Part shown: positions 8,148 through 16,581 of the stretch, piece by piece | Numbering within the stretch: the stretch's first letter is position 1 | How the letters are laid out: the number at the start of each line of letters is the position of its first letter | DNA from: Terriglobia bacterium | GTDB lineage: Bacteria > Acidobacteriota > Terriglobia > Acidiferrales > UBA7541 | DNA length: 64,000 nt | Reading direction: 5' to 3' | Assembly (NCBI GenBank): GCA_020073605.1 | Contig: JAIQEW010000003.1 | Span: forward strand, 1-64,000 | Program-made: the position numbers and the translations under genes | Notes under the pieces: generated by a model | What the model saw: the letters and a program-made list of their open reading frames with translations, nothing else | The model's database searches: none | What the model was told of the DNA's origin: nothing

Positions 8148-8731
8148 AGCAGCCCTTTCGTCGAAGGCAGCACGCGCCGCAGCTGCTTGTCGCGCGTCAC
8201 GGCAAAGCGCAGCGCCTTTGCGAACGCCTTGAAGATGGATTCGACCTGGTGATGCGACGACCGCCCGTACACGAGCTTCAGGTGCACGTTGGCCGAAGCC
8301 GCCTGCGCGAACGCCCGGAAAAAATCCTCCATCAGCTCGGTCTGGAAATCGCCCACGCGCGCCGCCGAAATCTTGAAATTGCACACGCAGTACGCGCGGC
8401 CGGAAAAATCGAGCGCCGCGGCCGCGAGGCAATCGTCCATCGGCATCAGGAAATACCCCGCGCGCAGGATTCCGCGCTTCGATCCGAGTGCTTTTTTCAC
8501 GGCCTCCCCGAGCGCGATGCCCACGTCCTCGACCGTGTGGTGCTGATCCACATCGAGATCGCCGCGCGCCGTGAGCGCGAGATCGAGGCCGCCATGCCGC
8601 GCGATCTGCTCCAGCATGTGATCGAAGAAGCGAATGCCCGTCGCGATTTCCGACTTGCCGCGCCCGTCGAGATTCAGCCGCAGCTGGATGTCGGTCTCCT
8701 TCGTCGTTCTTCGCAGGTTTGCTTTTCTCAT
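8144..8731 (-). CDS. hisB: Imidazoleglycerol-phosphate dehydratase
   Basis: A 195-aa manganese enzyme that dehydrates imidazole glycerol phosphate to imidazole acetol phosphate. The two metal-binding histidine repeats are clear: FFDHMLEQIARHG with DQHHTVEDVGI in the first half and SSHHQVESIFKAFA in the second. The length fits the monofunctional dehydratase, with no fused histidinol-phosphatase domain. The start ATG overlaps the hisC stop (ATGA) and the stop overlaps the hisH GTG, so translation is tightly coupled. Confidence 0.96.
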   Translation of the reverse strand: MRKANLRRTTKETDIQLRLNLDGRGKSEIATGIRFFDHMLEQIARHGGLDLALTARGDLDVDQHHTVEDVGIALGEAVKKALGSKRGILRAGYFLMPMDDCLAAAALDFSGRAYCVCNFKISAARVGDFQTELMEDFFRAFAQAASANVHLKLVYGRSSHHQVESIFKAFAKALRFAVTRDKQLRRVLPSTKGLL

Positions 8732-9783
8732 AGGAGTTGTTCCAGTTCGCGCAGCAGGCGCCGCGTCTGCGCCAGAGTCCCGAGCGTGATGCGGACGTAG
8801 CCTTCGCCGCCGAAATCGCTCGAGCGGTCACGCACCAATATTCTCTTACGCGCCAGCGCTGCGACGATCTGCTTCGCCCGGCCGCCGAAATGCACCAACA
8901 CGAAATTGCCCGCGCTGGGAAAGCACCGCACGCCGAGCCGCGCGAGGCCGCGCGCAAATTCCCGCCGGCTGCCGCGAACTTCGCGGATCGTCCGCGCGAT
9001 GAACCCGCGGTCGCGCATCGCCGCTTCGGCGGCCACGAGCGCGGCAGCATTCACCGGATAGGGCGACTGCGCCTTCCTCATGGTGGCGGCCATCTCGCGA
9101 TGGACGAAGATGCAGCCGAGGCGCAGCCCAGCCAGCCCCGCCGTCTTCGAAAACGTGCGCGTGACGATCAAATTCTTGTAGCGCCTGATCCAGGGAATCA
9201 CCGTGACGCCCGAAAACTCGAAGTACGCTTCGTCTATCACGACGATCGTGCGCTTGGCGGCATTCAGGATCCGGCGCAACTCTCGCGTGGAGAGCAGGTT
9301 GCCGGTCGGGCTATTCGGGTTGGGGAGGAAGAAGACTCGCGGCCCCGCGCGCAGCGCCGCCAGCACATTGTTCCACGGGAAACACATCTCCGCGTCGTAG
9401 CGGGGAGCCGCAAGGCGCGCGCCCGCCAGCTCCGAATAAAAACGGTACATGGCGTACGTCGGCTCGACCAGCAGCACGCGATCGCCCGATTCGACGAAGG
9501 TGTTCACCACGAGGCTCAGCGCCTCATCCGTCCCGTTCGTCAGCAGCAGTTCTTCCGGGCGGACGCCGAAATGGCGCGCTACCTTGCGGCGGACGGTTTC
9601 CTGTTCGGGATACGCCGAAATCGATGCGGCGCTGAGTTTTGCCAGTGCACGGCGCACCGCCGGAGAGCAGCCGATCGGGTTCTCGTTGAAATCGAGGCGC
9701 AGTTTATCGGTGCGCCCCTCGAGCGGCGGATTGTAAGCACGCATTCGCTCGACTGCGCGCCGCACTGGAATCGCTCCCTTCAC
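8728..9783 (-). CDS. hisC: Histidinol-phosphate aminotransferase
   Basis: A fold-type I PLP aminotransferase that makes histidinol phosphate from imidazole acetol phosphate and glutamate. The GTG start at 9783 overlaps the hisD stop (GTGA) and gives 351 aa; a later ATG (MRAYNPP) is an alternative. Family marks include LDFNENPIG at the N-terminus, FLPNPNSPTGN, VVIDEAYFEF, and the PLP lysine in TRTFSKTAGLAGLRLG. The open frame continues upstream of the start through hisD in the wrong frame, which inflates it if taken at face value. Confidence 0.94.
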   Translation of the reverse strand: MKGAIPVRRAVERMRAYNPPLEGRTDKLRLDFNENPIGCSPAVRRALAKLSAASISAYPEQETVRRKVARHFGVRPEELLLTNGTDEALSLVVNTFVESGDRVLLVEPTYAMYRFYSELAGARLAAPRYDAEMCFPWNNVLAALRAGPRVFFLPNPNSPTGNLLSTRELRRILNAAKRTIVVIDEAYFEFSGVTVIPWIRRYKNLIVTRTFSKTAGLAGLRLGCIFVHREMAATMRKAQSPYPVNAAALVAAEAAMRDRGFIARTIREVRGSRREFARGLARLGVRCFPSAGNFVLVHFGGRAKQIVAALARKRILVRDRSSDFGGEGYVRITLGTLAQTRRLLRELEQLL

Positions 9784-11033
9784 TTTCGCACCTCGACCGA
9801 CCGTGCATGCGCGTCGAGGCCTTCGGCCCGCGCGAATTCCTCGACCACGGGCGCCAGCCGACTGACGCCGCCGCGCGAGACTTCCTGCACGCTGATGCAT
9901 TTCACAAAATCGGAAACGGATAGGCCGCCGCGCGTCCGCGCCACGCCGCCGGTCGGAAGGACGTGATTCGTGCCGCTCGCGTAGTCGCCGAAAGATTGCG
10001 CGCTCCAATCGCCGAGAAAAACGCTTCCGGCGGAATCGATGCGCGCGAGAAGCCCATCGGCGCCGCCCGGCAGGCTCAGATGCTCGGGAGCGAATCGATT
10101 CACGAAGCGCGTGGCTGCCGCGATGTCTGGCGCCACGAGCACGGCGCCATTTTTCGCAAGCGAGCGCCGCGCGAGATTCGTTTTCGGCAGCTCCGAGAGC
10201 TGGCGCTCGATCTCTGCTGCAACGGCGCGCGCCAGAGGCGCGGACGTGCTGACGAACAACGAAATCGCATCGGGATCGTGCTCGGCCTGCGCGATCAGAT
10301 CCGCCGCGATGAATCGCGCGTTGCCGCGCGCGGCGAGGACAAGCGCTTCCGTGGGCCCGGCCAGCATGTCGATGGCGCAGTCGTTGCTCACAAGTTTTTT
10401 CGCGGCCGTGACGAAGCGATTGCCCGGCCCGAAAATTTTGTCCACGCGCGGAATCGAGCGCGTTCCATAGGCAAGCGCCGCGATGGCTTGCGCGCCGCCC
10501 ACGCGCGCGACGCGACGCACGCCTAGTTCTTCCGCCGCGGCCAGCAGCGCGGGTCCGGGTTGCGGGCTGGCCACGACAATCTCGCGCACGCCGGCTTCCT
10601 TCGCGGGAATCACGGTCATGAGCAGCGTGGAAACCAGAGAGAACCGCCCGCCGGGCAGGTAGCATCCGATCGATTCGATCGGCCGAACGCGCTGTCCGGC
10701 GCGCACGCCCGGTTCGACCTGGATGGTCCATTCCTGCGGCTTCTGCCGGCGTGCGACGGCGCGAATATTGCGCGCGGCGTGGTCGATTGCCGCGAGAAAC
10801 TCCTTCGAGACGCGCTTGCGAGCCGCCGCGAGTTCCGCGCGCGAAACCCACACGCTGCGTGGAGTGAGAGTCACGCGGTCGAAGCGCTTCGTCCAGGAGA
10901 AAAGAGCGGCGTCTCCGCGGCGGCGCACATCCGCCACGATGCGCTCGGCGATGCGCTCGGCTTCGCGACTGCTTGCGCGGCGCGAAGCCAGCACTTTTTC
11001 CTCGACGGCGCCCGTGAGGCGGAGAACGCGCAT
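9780..11033 (-). CDS. hisD: Histidinol dehydrogenase
   Basis: A zinc enzyme that oxidises histidinol to histidine in two NAD-dependent steps. The start is the ATG at 11033 (MRVLRLTG), which overlaps the hisG stop as TGATG and gives 417 aa. Conserved stretches include CYLPGGRFSLVSTLLM, the FGPGNRFVTAAKKLV motif, DMLAGPTE, the zinc-ligand region AEHDPDAISLF, and ASGTNHVLPTGG near the C-terminus. It lies third in the operon after hisI and hisG, although it catalyses the last step of the pathway. Confidence 0.96.
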   Translation of the reverse strand: MRVLRLTGAVEEKVLASRRASSREAERIAERIVADVRRRGDAALFSWTKRFDRVTLTPRSVWVSRAELAAARKRVSKEFLAAIDHAARNIRAVARRQKPQEWTIQVEPGVRAGQRVRPIESIGCYLPGGRFSLVSTLLMTVIPAKEAGVREIVVASPQPGPALLAAAEELGVRRVARVGGAQAIAALAYGTRSIPRVDKIFGPGNRFVTAAKKLVSNDCAIDMLAGPTEALVLAARGNARFIAADLIAQAEHDPDAISLFVSTSAPLARAVAAEIERQLSELPKTNLARRSLAKNGAVLVAPDIAAATRFVNRFAPEHLSLPGGADGLLARIDSAGSVFLGDWSAQSFGDYASGTNHVLPTGGVARTRGGLSVSDFVKCISVQEVSRGGVSRLAPVVEEFARAEGLDAHARSVEVRK

Positions 11034-11905
11034 CAGTACACGACCTTGTTGAGCGGATATTCGACGATTCCCTCCGCGCCCGCCATTTTCAGCTTGGGGA
11101 TCAGTTGCCGGACGGTTTTTTCCTCGACGATCGTATTGATTGCCACCCATCCGGGATCGCTCAAGTGCGCGATCGTGGGGTTTCTCAGCGCCGGCAGGGC
11201 GGCCAGCACTTTTTCGAGATCCGGGCTCCGCAGATTCATCATCAGGCCCACGCGGCTGTACGCCTTGATGGCGCCCTCGAGCAACATCAGCATGTCTCCG
11301 ATTTTTTCCCTCTTCCAGGCGTCCTGCCTTGCTGCGCGGTTCGCGATGAAGCAGGTTGTCGATTCGAGAAGCGTATCTACCACGCGCAGGTGGTTCGCCC
11401 GCAACGAGGAACCCGTTTCCGTCACCTCGACGATGGCGTCGGCGAGCTGCGGGACTTTCACTTCCGTCGCGCCCCAGGAAAATTCCACGCGCGCCTTTAC
11501 GCCGTGCTTCGCGAGATACTTTTCCGTCATCTTCACGGCTTCGGTGGCGATCACTTTTCCTTCGAGGTCACGCACCGTCTTCATGGGGGAGTCTTCGGCG
11601 ACCGCGAGCACCCAGCGGACGCGCCCGAGGCCCGTCTTCGAATACACCAGCTCGCCGACTTCCTCGACGTCCGCGCCCGTTTCGAGAATCCAGTCCTTGC
11701 CGGTGAGGCCCGCGTCGAGCGCGCCGCTTTCGACGTACCGCGCCATCTCCTGCGCGCGGACCATCATGCATTCGATCTCCGGATCGTCGATGCCCGGATA
11801 GTAGCTGCGCGAGCTGATCGTGATCCGCCAGCCGGCCTTCGCGAAAAGCTCCACCGTTGCGTCCTGCAAACTTCCCTTGGGGATGCCGAGTTTCAAGCGG
11901 CTCAT
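11033..11905 (-). CDS. hisG: ATP phosphoribosyltransferase (long form)
   Basis: Catalyses the first committed step, ATP plus PRPP to phosphoribosyl-ATP. The start ATG at 11905 overlaps the hisI stop (ATGA) and gives 290 aa beginning [15 protein letters not shown]. The PRPP loop is in [18 protein letters not shown]. The length and the C-terminal segment after residue about 215 ([21 protein letters not shown] onward) match the long HisG form with its own histidine-binding regulatory domain, so a separate HisZ subunit is not expected. That implies feedback inhibition in addition to the transcriptional attenuator upstream. Confidence 0.95.
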   Translation of the reverse strand: MSRLKLGIPKGSLQDATVELFAKAGWRITISSRSYYPGIDDPEIECMMVRAQEMARYVESGALDAGLTGKDWILETGADVEEVGELVYSKTGLGRVRWVLAVAEDSPMKTVRDLEGKVIATEAVKMTEKYLAKHGVKARVEFSWGATEVKVPQLADAIVEVTETGSSLRANHLRVVDTLLESTTCFIANRAARQDAWKREKIGDMLMLLEGAIKAYSRVGLMMNLRSPDLEKVLAALPALRNPTIAHLSDPGWVAINTIVEEKTVRQLIPKLKMAGAEGIVEYPLNKVVY

Positions 11906-12291
11906 TGCTTTGTCCCTTTCCCGTAGAGTTCTTCGGGCGAAAAGATTCGCTCCGCCACCACCTTCGCTTCGCCGTCGCGCCCGAGCTGCCGGAAGAAGCA
12001 GCTTCGATAGCCTTCGTGGCACACGGCGCCGCCTTCGAGCTCGGCGCGCACCAGCAGCGCATCCACGTCGCAATCGACGCGCAATTCGCGCAGCAGCAGT
12101 TTCTGGCCGCTGCTCTCGCCCTTGGTCCACAGTTTCTTGCGCGAGCGGCTGTAGAACGTGACGAAGCCGGTTTCCTGCGTCTTCGCGAGGGCTTCGCGGT
12201 TCATGAATCCCAGCATGAGGACTTCGCCGCTTGCGTCGTCCTGCACGATCGCCGGGATCAGCCCGTTTTCTTTCTCGAAATCGAGTTCCAT
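11902..12291 (-). CDS. hisI: Phosphoribosyl-AMP cyclohydrolase
   Basis: A 129-aa metal enzyme that opens the adenine ring of phosphoribosyl-AMP, step 3 of histidine synthesis. The conserved [17 protein letters not shown] stretch and the zinc and magnesium ligands in DCDVDALLV and [11 protein letters not shown] are present. It lacks a fused HisE pyrophosphohydrolase domain, and no hisE gene was seen in the window, so that step must be encoded elsewhere. It is the first structural gene of the his operon. Its ATG at 12291 lies about 27 bases past the attenuator U-tract, with CCGGAGAG as ribosome site. Confidence 0.95.
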   Translation of the reverse strand: MELDFEKENGLIPAIVQDDASGEVLMLGFMNREALAKTQETGFVTFYSRSRKKLWTKGESSGQKLLLRELRVDCDVDALLVRAELEGGAVCHEGYRSCFFRQLGRDGEAKVVAERIFSPEELYGKGTKQ

Positions 12292-12317
12292 TGTATCTCT
12301 CCGGAGAAATGTCTCTT

Positions 12318-12358
12318 GAAAAACAAAAAGCCCGCTGGCGCTTGCCGCGCCAGCGGGC
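12318..12358 (-). terminator. his operon attenuator terminator
   Basis: On the minus strand a 12-bp perfect GC-rich stem (GCCCGCTGGCGC paired with GCGCCAGCGGGC) with a short loop is followed by TTTTTGTTTTT. It lies between the His-rich leader peptide and hisI, the position expected for transcription attenuation. It should stop transcripts when histidyl-tRNA is plentiful. Confidence 0.85.
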
Positions 12359-12384
12359 CGATGAGTCCAGCTATGTCTTGCGAG

Positions 12385-12453
12385 CTAGCCACACCGCCGC
12401 GGGCACGGGTTCACGTGATGGTGATGGCTATGATGCGCCCGCAGCAGTTTCAT
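12385..12453 (-). CDS. hisL: his operon leader peptide (22 aa)
   Basis: The frame from ATG 12453 to TAG 12385-12387 encodes 22 residues, and residues 7-13 read HHSHHHH, six histidines in seven codons. A run of His codons just ahead of an intrinsic terminator and hisI is the signature of ribosome-mediated attenuation: stalling at His codons when charged tRNA-His is scarce would favour read-through. There is no clear Shine-Dalgarno motif, and the likely promoter places the transcript start only a few bases upstream, so translation may be nearly leaderless. The rival antiterminator pairing could not be settled by eye. Confidence 0.85.
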   Translation of the reverse strand: MKLLRAHHSHHHHVNPCPRRCG

Positions 12454-12465
12454 GACGCTTTTGAA

Positions 12466-12492
12466 ATTATGATACCCCACGGCCTTTGTCAA
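12466..12492 (-). promoter_or_regulatory. Probable promoter of the his operon
   Basis: On the minus strand a perfect TTGACA (12492-12487) is followed after 15 bases by CATAAT (12471-12466), five of six matches to the -10 consensus. The spacer is two bases shorter than ideal; an overlapping TAATTT gives a 17-base spacer. Transcription would begin close to 12459, a few bases before the leader-peptide ATG. Confidence 0.6.
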
Positions 12493-12522
12493 GCGCGGAG
12501 TCCTGTGGTGTCGATAAGCGGC

Positions 12523-13608
12523 TTATCGGTGGCTCAACGCAGTCAGCGCGATCCCGAGCGGAAACAACACGATCAGCGAAACAACCGCCATGACGATCCA
12601 CGCGGAACTGTGGCCGAAATTGATCGTGTAGCCCACCCCAAAGCGCGCTTCGACGAACAGCGCCGCGTCATCCGGGTTGCAGTAGAAAACGCCCATCTTC
12701 CAGTACTTGTCCAGCGTGCCATCTCCCAAAGAAGACCCTGGCGTTGTCGCGATGCTGGTCAGCTGCTGCGCGCGGCCGCGATTCAGCCATGCCGCGAGAG
12801 GAAACGTGGCGGCGAGAATCAGGACCGTGAAAATCAGCGGGAAAGCAATTCCGGGATTGCCGGTGAGCGGCAGGAACGCCGCAAACGAGAAAATGATCGC
12901 CAGAAAGAATTCCACGGCGACGAGGAAGAAACCAATCCGGTGGGCGAAGTCGTATTTTGTCGCGCCGGATCCGGGGATGCGAACGACCCGCGCGTGATGC
13001 AGTATTCCGTATGTCATCAGCGAAATGCCGGCGATAACCCCGAAGGCAAGCAACAGCGGACCGTAAACTCCTGCCGGGGTGCGAACGGACCACCCGTTCG
13101 GTTGCCCATCCAGTCCCCAGTGAACCGGGAAGCGGTCCGGGATCTGCTCCCAATGCAGATGAAGGTAGATCGTCGCGGCGAGCAGCACCGCAAAAGGGCC
13201 CAGCTGAAGAATCCATCCGCCGGGCAGATGAGCGGCGCGCGGCGCCAGCACCGCCTCTCGAACACTCACCGGCGCGACGCCATGGCGCATGACGCGCTCT
13301 CGCGCTCGCATAAAAGCGATCACTGGTCCGATCGCCAGCCAAATCTCACCGAGCACCAGAAGAGGCCAGTGTCGCGGGATGGCCGCCGAAAGGAGCGCGA
13401 AGCTGATCGCGGTGTGAATCAGGGCCTGAATCCGATAGCTCCGCAGCAGATCCAGGGCCTCCGGAGTTTTCTTGAACTCCGGGGGCACCGTGACCGCGAA
13501 ATAGAGCCCGGGGCGCGACCACAACGGGACCATCCAGAAGAGCCACGCCACCAGCGCCGCCACGACAGCCATGAACGCGCCAACAAGAAACTGCGGATGC
13601 TCAACCAT
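12523..13608 (-). CDS. DUF1648/DUF5808 multi-pass membrane protein
   Basis: A 361-aa integral membrane protein with about eight hydrophobic segments. The central IPDRFPVHWGLDGQPNGW is the DUF1648 signature, and the C-terminal DKYWKMGVFYCNPDD followed by FGVGYTINFG matches DUF5808. Both domains occur in SdpI-like membrane proteins of unknown biochemistry. The ATG at 13608 is favoured over the one at 13614 because GGAGG lies 7 bases upstream of it. It follows the GntR regulator gene by 16 bases in the same direction, so the regulator probably controls it. The upstream part of the longer open frame overlaps the regulator gene out of frame. Confidence 0.8.
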   Translation of the reverse strand: MVEHPQFLVGAFMAVVAALVAWLFWMVPLWSRPGLYFAVTVPPEFKKTPEALDLLRSYRIQALIHTAISFALLSAAIPRHWPLLVLGEIWLAIGPVIAFMRARERVMRHGVAPVSVREAVLAPRAAHLPGGWILQLGPFAVLLAATIYLHLHWEQIPDRFPVHWGLDGQPNGWSVRTPAGVYGPLLLAFGVIAGISLMTYGILHHARVVRIPGSGATKYDFAHRIGFFLVAVEFFLAIIFSFAAFLPLTGNPGIAFPLIFTVLILAATFPLAAWLNRGRAQQLTSIATTPGSSLGDGTLDKYWKMGVFYCNPDDAALFVEARFGVGYTINFGHSSAWIVMAVVSLIVLFPLGIALTALSHR

Positions 13609-13624
13609 CTTCATTCCTCCGACG

Positions 13625-14023
13625 TCAGGCCTTGCCCAGTTTTTTCGCGAGCGCCGCCATATGGTCTGCAATCTTCGAACGCGGGACGCCATCCGTGATC
13701 GCCTTCGCAACCAGTTCCTCCAGGCGCCGCGCGAAACCCTGCTTCGCTTCCGGTGAAGGCTTGGCCTCGCGCCGGTCGAGCACGACCGCGCCCCGGCCCC
13801 GCCGCAGATCGAGCCAGCCCTCGTCCGCCAGCACGCGATAGGCCTCCGCCACCGTGTTGTGGTGGACGCCGAGATCGGTGGCGAGCTGCCGCACGGTGGG
13901 AAGCTGATCGCCCGGCTCGAATTCGCCGGCGACAAGCACGGCTCGCAGACCGCTTACGATCTGTTCGTACACCGGCCGATCTGAAGCGAGGTCAACCCGC
14001 AATACTGGAGTGTTCGGCGCCAT
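13625..14023 (-). CDS. GntR-family (YtrA-type) transcriptional regulator
   Basis: A 132-aa protein with an N-terminal winged helix (about residues 15-80: RPVYEQIVSGLRAVLVAGEF, LPTVRQLATDLGVHHNTVAEAYR) and a short helical tail of about 45 residues. A short effector-free C-terminus is typical of the YtrA subfamily, which usually represses membrane or ABC-transporter genes linked to it. Here the linked gene encodes a DUF1648 membrane protein. A near-palindromic operator lies right at its start codon, which suggests autoregulation. Confidence 0.88.
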   Translation of the reverse strand: MAPNTPVLRVDLASDRPVYEQIVSGLRAVLVAGEFEPGDQLPTVRQLATDLGVHHNTVAEAYRVLADEGWLDLRRGRGAVVLDRREAKPSPEAKQGFARRLEELVAKAITDGVPRSKIADHMAALAKKLGKA

Positions 14024-14029
14024 TGTCTA

Positions 14030-14050
14030 TTGTACATGTACAGTATACAA
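14030..14050. promoter_or_regulatory. Probable operator of the GntR regulator
   Basis: An imperfect inverted repeat with outer arms TTGTACA and TATACAA flanks a GTAC-rich centre just 7 bases upstream of the regulator ATG. Such AT/GTAC palindromes with TTGTA ends resemble YtrA-type operators. The same segment contains TATACT- and TACAAT-like -10 boxes on the minus strand, so binding would block the promoter. Confidence 0.55.
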
Positions 14051-14114
14051 GTGGCAGGGGCTTGTCAAGGGCATTCAACGAAAGGATAGAGGATTGAGGG
14101 CAGAGCACTCCGGA

Positions 14115-14966
14115 TCAGCGCAACAAGTCTTCGAGCTGGACCTTCGCGTCCGTCTTTGCGTCGCGGTACTTCACGATCACGGGCGTGTAGAGCGAAAGAT
14201 TCCACTCCTTGCCGCGGCCGTGGGAAATGGCGCGCGAACCGGCGACGACGACGGCGTTCTCGGGAATCACAAGCGGCTCGGTGTCCGTCGCGCTCAGCAC
14301 TTTGCCGGTCACGACGTCATACACCGGCGTCGAGCGATTGAGAATCGTTCCGGTGCCGAGCACGGCGCGGCGCTTCACGATCGTGCCCTCATAGACGCCG
14401 CAATTTCCGCCGACCAGAACTTCGTCCTCGATGATCACCGGCATCGCGCCAACCGGCTCGAGCACGCCTCCGATTTGCGACCCCGCCGAGATGTGGCACT
14501 TCTTGCCGATTTGCGCGCAGCTTCCGACGAGCGCGTGCGAATCAATCATCGTCTCGTCGCCCACGTACGCGCCCACGTTGATGAACATCGGCGGCATGCA
14601 CGTCACTCCCTTGCCGACGAAGCAGCCGTCGCGAATGCTCGATCCGCCCGGCACGATCCGCACGCCCGAAGCCGCCGTGAGCGTTTTCACGGGATACGTG
14701 GACTTGTCGAAAAACGGCTGGCGCGACGCGTCGATCGACATATCGACAACCGCGCCCATCCGGAATCCCAGCAGAATTCCCTTTTTCACCCAGGCGTTCA
14801 CGCGCCAGCCGCTCGCGCGCGCGGAATCCGGCTCGGCCGCGCGGACTTCGCCCGCGTTCAGCGCGTCCTTGAAGCGCGCGAAAAGGCGGCGGTGCTCGTC
14901 GGTGTATTGCGGCGGATTTTGGTCGAACAGCCGCTCGATCTCGCTGTTGATCTCAGCGGGTAGCAT
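14115..14966 (-). CDS. dapD: Tetrahydrodipicolinate N-succinyltransferase
   Basis: Transfers succinyl from succinyl-CoA to tetrahydrodipicolinate in the succinylase branch of DAP/lysine synthesis. The 283-aa protein has a left-handed beta-helix made of hexapeptide repeats (about residues 100-220: [40 protein letters not shown]) and the [19 protein letters not shown]-terminal motif of DapD. It overlaps the end of dapA by 14 bases and is the last gene of dapE-dapB-dapA-dapD. Confidence 0.95.
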   Translation of the reverse strand: MLPAEINSEIERLFDQNPPQYTDEHRRLFARFKDALNAGEVRAAEPDSARASGWRVNAWVKKGILLGFRMGAVVDMSIDASRQPFFDKSTYPVKTLTAASGVRIVPGGSSIRDGCFVGKGVTCMPPMFINVGAYVGDETMIDSHALVGSCAQIGKKCHISAGSQIGGVLEPVGAMPVIIEDEVLVGGNCGVYEGTIVKRRAVLGTGTILNRSTPVYDVVTGKVLSATDTEPLVIPENAVVVAGSRAISHGRGKEWNLSLYTPVIVKYRDAKTDAKVQLEDLLR

Positions 14967-15852
14967 AGGCCTGCTGAATCAGCCCGACGGCTTCGAGCGC
15001 GCTACGGATTTTCGCGAGGTTCTCCGGCTTCGGCGCGACGAGCGGCAGCCGGAAAACCGGCTCGAGGAGGCCCATCAGCGCCATCGCGGCTTTCACGGGG
15101 CCGGGATTCGTTTCGATGAAGTTCGCTTCCATCAGCTTCGAGTAGCGCCGGTGAACTTCCCGCGCACCGGCGAAATCATTCGCGAGCGCCAGCTTCGTGA
15201 TGCGCGTCATCTCGGCTGGAATTTCATTCGAGGAGACCGAAATCAGGCCGCGGCCGCCAAGGGCCATCAGCGGCAGAGTGATGGCATCGTCGCCGGAGAG
15301 CACGAGGAACCGCTCCGGCACCAGATCGAGGATGACACCCATCTGCGAAATATTTCCGGACGCTTCCTTCACGCCCACGATGTTTTCGATTTCGGCGAGC
15401 CGCGCCACCGTGGCCGGCTCGATATTCACTCCCGTGCGCCCCGGAATGTTGTAGAGAATGATCGGCAGCGAAATCGCGGCGGCAATTGCTTTGTAGTGCT
15501 GATAAAGCCCTTCCTGCGTCGGCTTGTTGTAGTACGGGCTCACGGAGAGGATTCCGTCCGCGCCGAGAGACTGGAATTCGCGGGCCATCTCGATCACGTG
15601 CGCCGTATTGTTGCCGCCCGCCCCGGCCACCACGGGCACTTTGCTCGGCCGCGCCTCCGCGATCGTGATTTCCACCACGCGTCGCTGCTCGGCTGCGGTC
15701 AGCGTGGGGCTTTCGCCGGTGGTGCCGCAGGGCACCAGAAAGTTGATTCCCGCGTCGATCTGGCGCCGCACCAATCGGCGCAGCGCCTCCTCGTCGAGCG
15801 ATAGATCCTTGCGAAACGGAGTCACCAGCGCCGTGCCGCATCCCGTAAACAT
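14953..15852 (-). CDS. dapA: 4-hydroxy-tetrahydrodipicolinate synthase
   Basis: Condenses pyruvate with aspartate semialdehyde, the first step specific to lysine/DAP. The start at ATG 15852 ([13 protein letters not shown]) is preferred over the ATG at 15873 because AGGAGG lies 5 bases upstream of it. The protein is about 299 aa. Conserved features: [19 protein letters not shown] with the active-site Tyr, YNIPGRTG, and the Schiff-base Lys in [10 protein letters not shown]. It starts 22 bases after dapB and runs into dapD. Confidence 0.95.
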   Translation of the reverse strand: MFTGCGTALVTPFRKDLSLDEEALRRLVRRQIDAGINFLVPCGTTGESPTLTAAEQRRVVEITIAEARPSKVPVVAGAGGNNTAHVIEMAREFQSLGADGILSVSPYYNKPTQEGLYQHYKAIAAAISLPIILYNIPGRTGVNIEPATVARLAEIENIVGVKEASGNISQMGVILDLVPERFLVLSGDDAITLPLMALGGRGLISVSSNEIPAEMTRITKLALANDFAGAREVHRRYSKLMEANFIETNPGPVKAAMALMGLLEPVFRLPLVAPKPENLAKIRSALEAVGLIQQAYATR

Positions 15853-15874
15853 TTGCCCCTCCTGACTCATCACG

Positions 15875-16570
15875 TTACTCCAGCTCGTTCACAATCTCCC
15901 GAAAATCAAAGAACCCTTTCTTGCCGGCCACCCACCGCGCTGCGCGCAAGGCTCCGCGCGCAAAGCCCTCGCGGCTCCGCGCCGTGTGGCGGATCGTGAT
16001 CGTATCGGCCGCCGAATCGAACCCGATCTCGTGCGTTCCCGGATGCGCTCCGGCGCGGCTGCTGCTCGCATCGATGGGCTTGCCGTAGCCGCTCTGTTTC
16101 ATCCTTTCGACCAGCGCGAGCAGCGTGCCCGAAGGCGCGTCCTTTTTCGTCGCATGATGGATTTCCCACGCCCACGCGCCGTACTCCGGCTGGCGCGCCA
16201 TCAGCCGCGCGGCCTCCGCGACGATCTGCGAGAACATGCTGACGCCGACCGAAAAATTCGGGCTCCACACCAGGCCGGTTCCCGCGCGCTCGACCGCCTT
16301 CCGTGCGCGCTCGATTTCGCCGAACCAGCCGGTCGTCCCGATTACCGAATTCACGCCGAGGGCTGCAAGACGTTTGATATTTTCTGGCGCCGAAGCCGGC
16401 GTCGAAAATTCCACCGCCGCGTCGATGCCGCGGAAGTTCTCCTTCGTCAGTCCCTCGAAGTTCGCGTTGTTGTCGATATCGAGACGCAGCTTCACGTCGA
16501 ATCCGTACTCGCGGGCAAGCTGGTCGATCAGCCGCCCCATTTTCCCGTATCCGACAATCGCGAGGTTCAT
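15875..16570 (-). CDS. dapB: 4-hydroxy-tetrahydrodipicolinate reductase
   Basis: Reduces the DapA product with NAD(P)H to tetrahydrodipicolinate. Start ATG 16570 gives 231 aa beginning MNLAIVGYGKMGRLID, the Rossmann nucleotide site. EFSTPASAPENI, GTTGWFGE and the catalytic WEIHHATKKDAPSGTLL motif (His-His and Lys) are all present. The longer upstream open frame lies inside dapE and is not conserved. It begins 11 bases after the dapE stop. Confidence 0.95.
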   Translation of the reverse strand: MNLAIVGYGKMGRLIDQLAREYGFDVKLRLDIDNNANFEGLTKENFRGIDAAVEFSTPASAPENIKRLAALGVNSVIGTTGWFGEIERARKAVERAGTGLVWSPNFSVGVSMFSQIVAEAARLMARQPEYGAWAWEIHHATKKDAPSGTLLALVERMKQSGYGKPIDASSSRAGAHPGTHEIGFDSAADTITIRHTARSREGFARGALRAARWVAGKKGFFDFREIVNELE

Positions 16571-16581
16571 CGCACCGTTTC

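Noticed and set aside
7542-9050. A single 502-aa HisH fusion
   Set aside because: Only the last 201 residues are HisH. The upstream part lies inside hisB and hisC in other frames, and a GTGA overlap gives the real start.
8728-10851. A 707-aa HisC fusion
   Set aside because: The N-terminal half is out-of-frame hisD sequence; hisC starts at the GTG overlapping the hisD stop.
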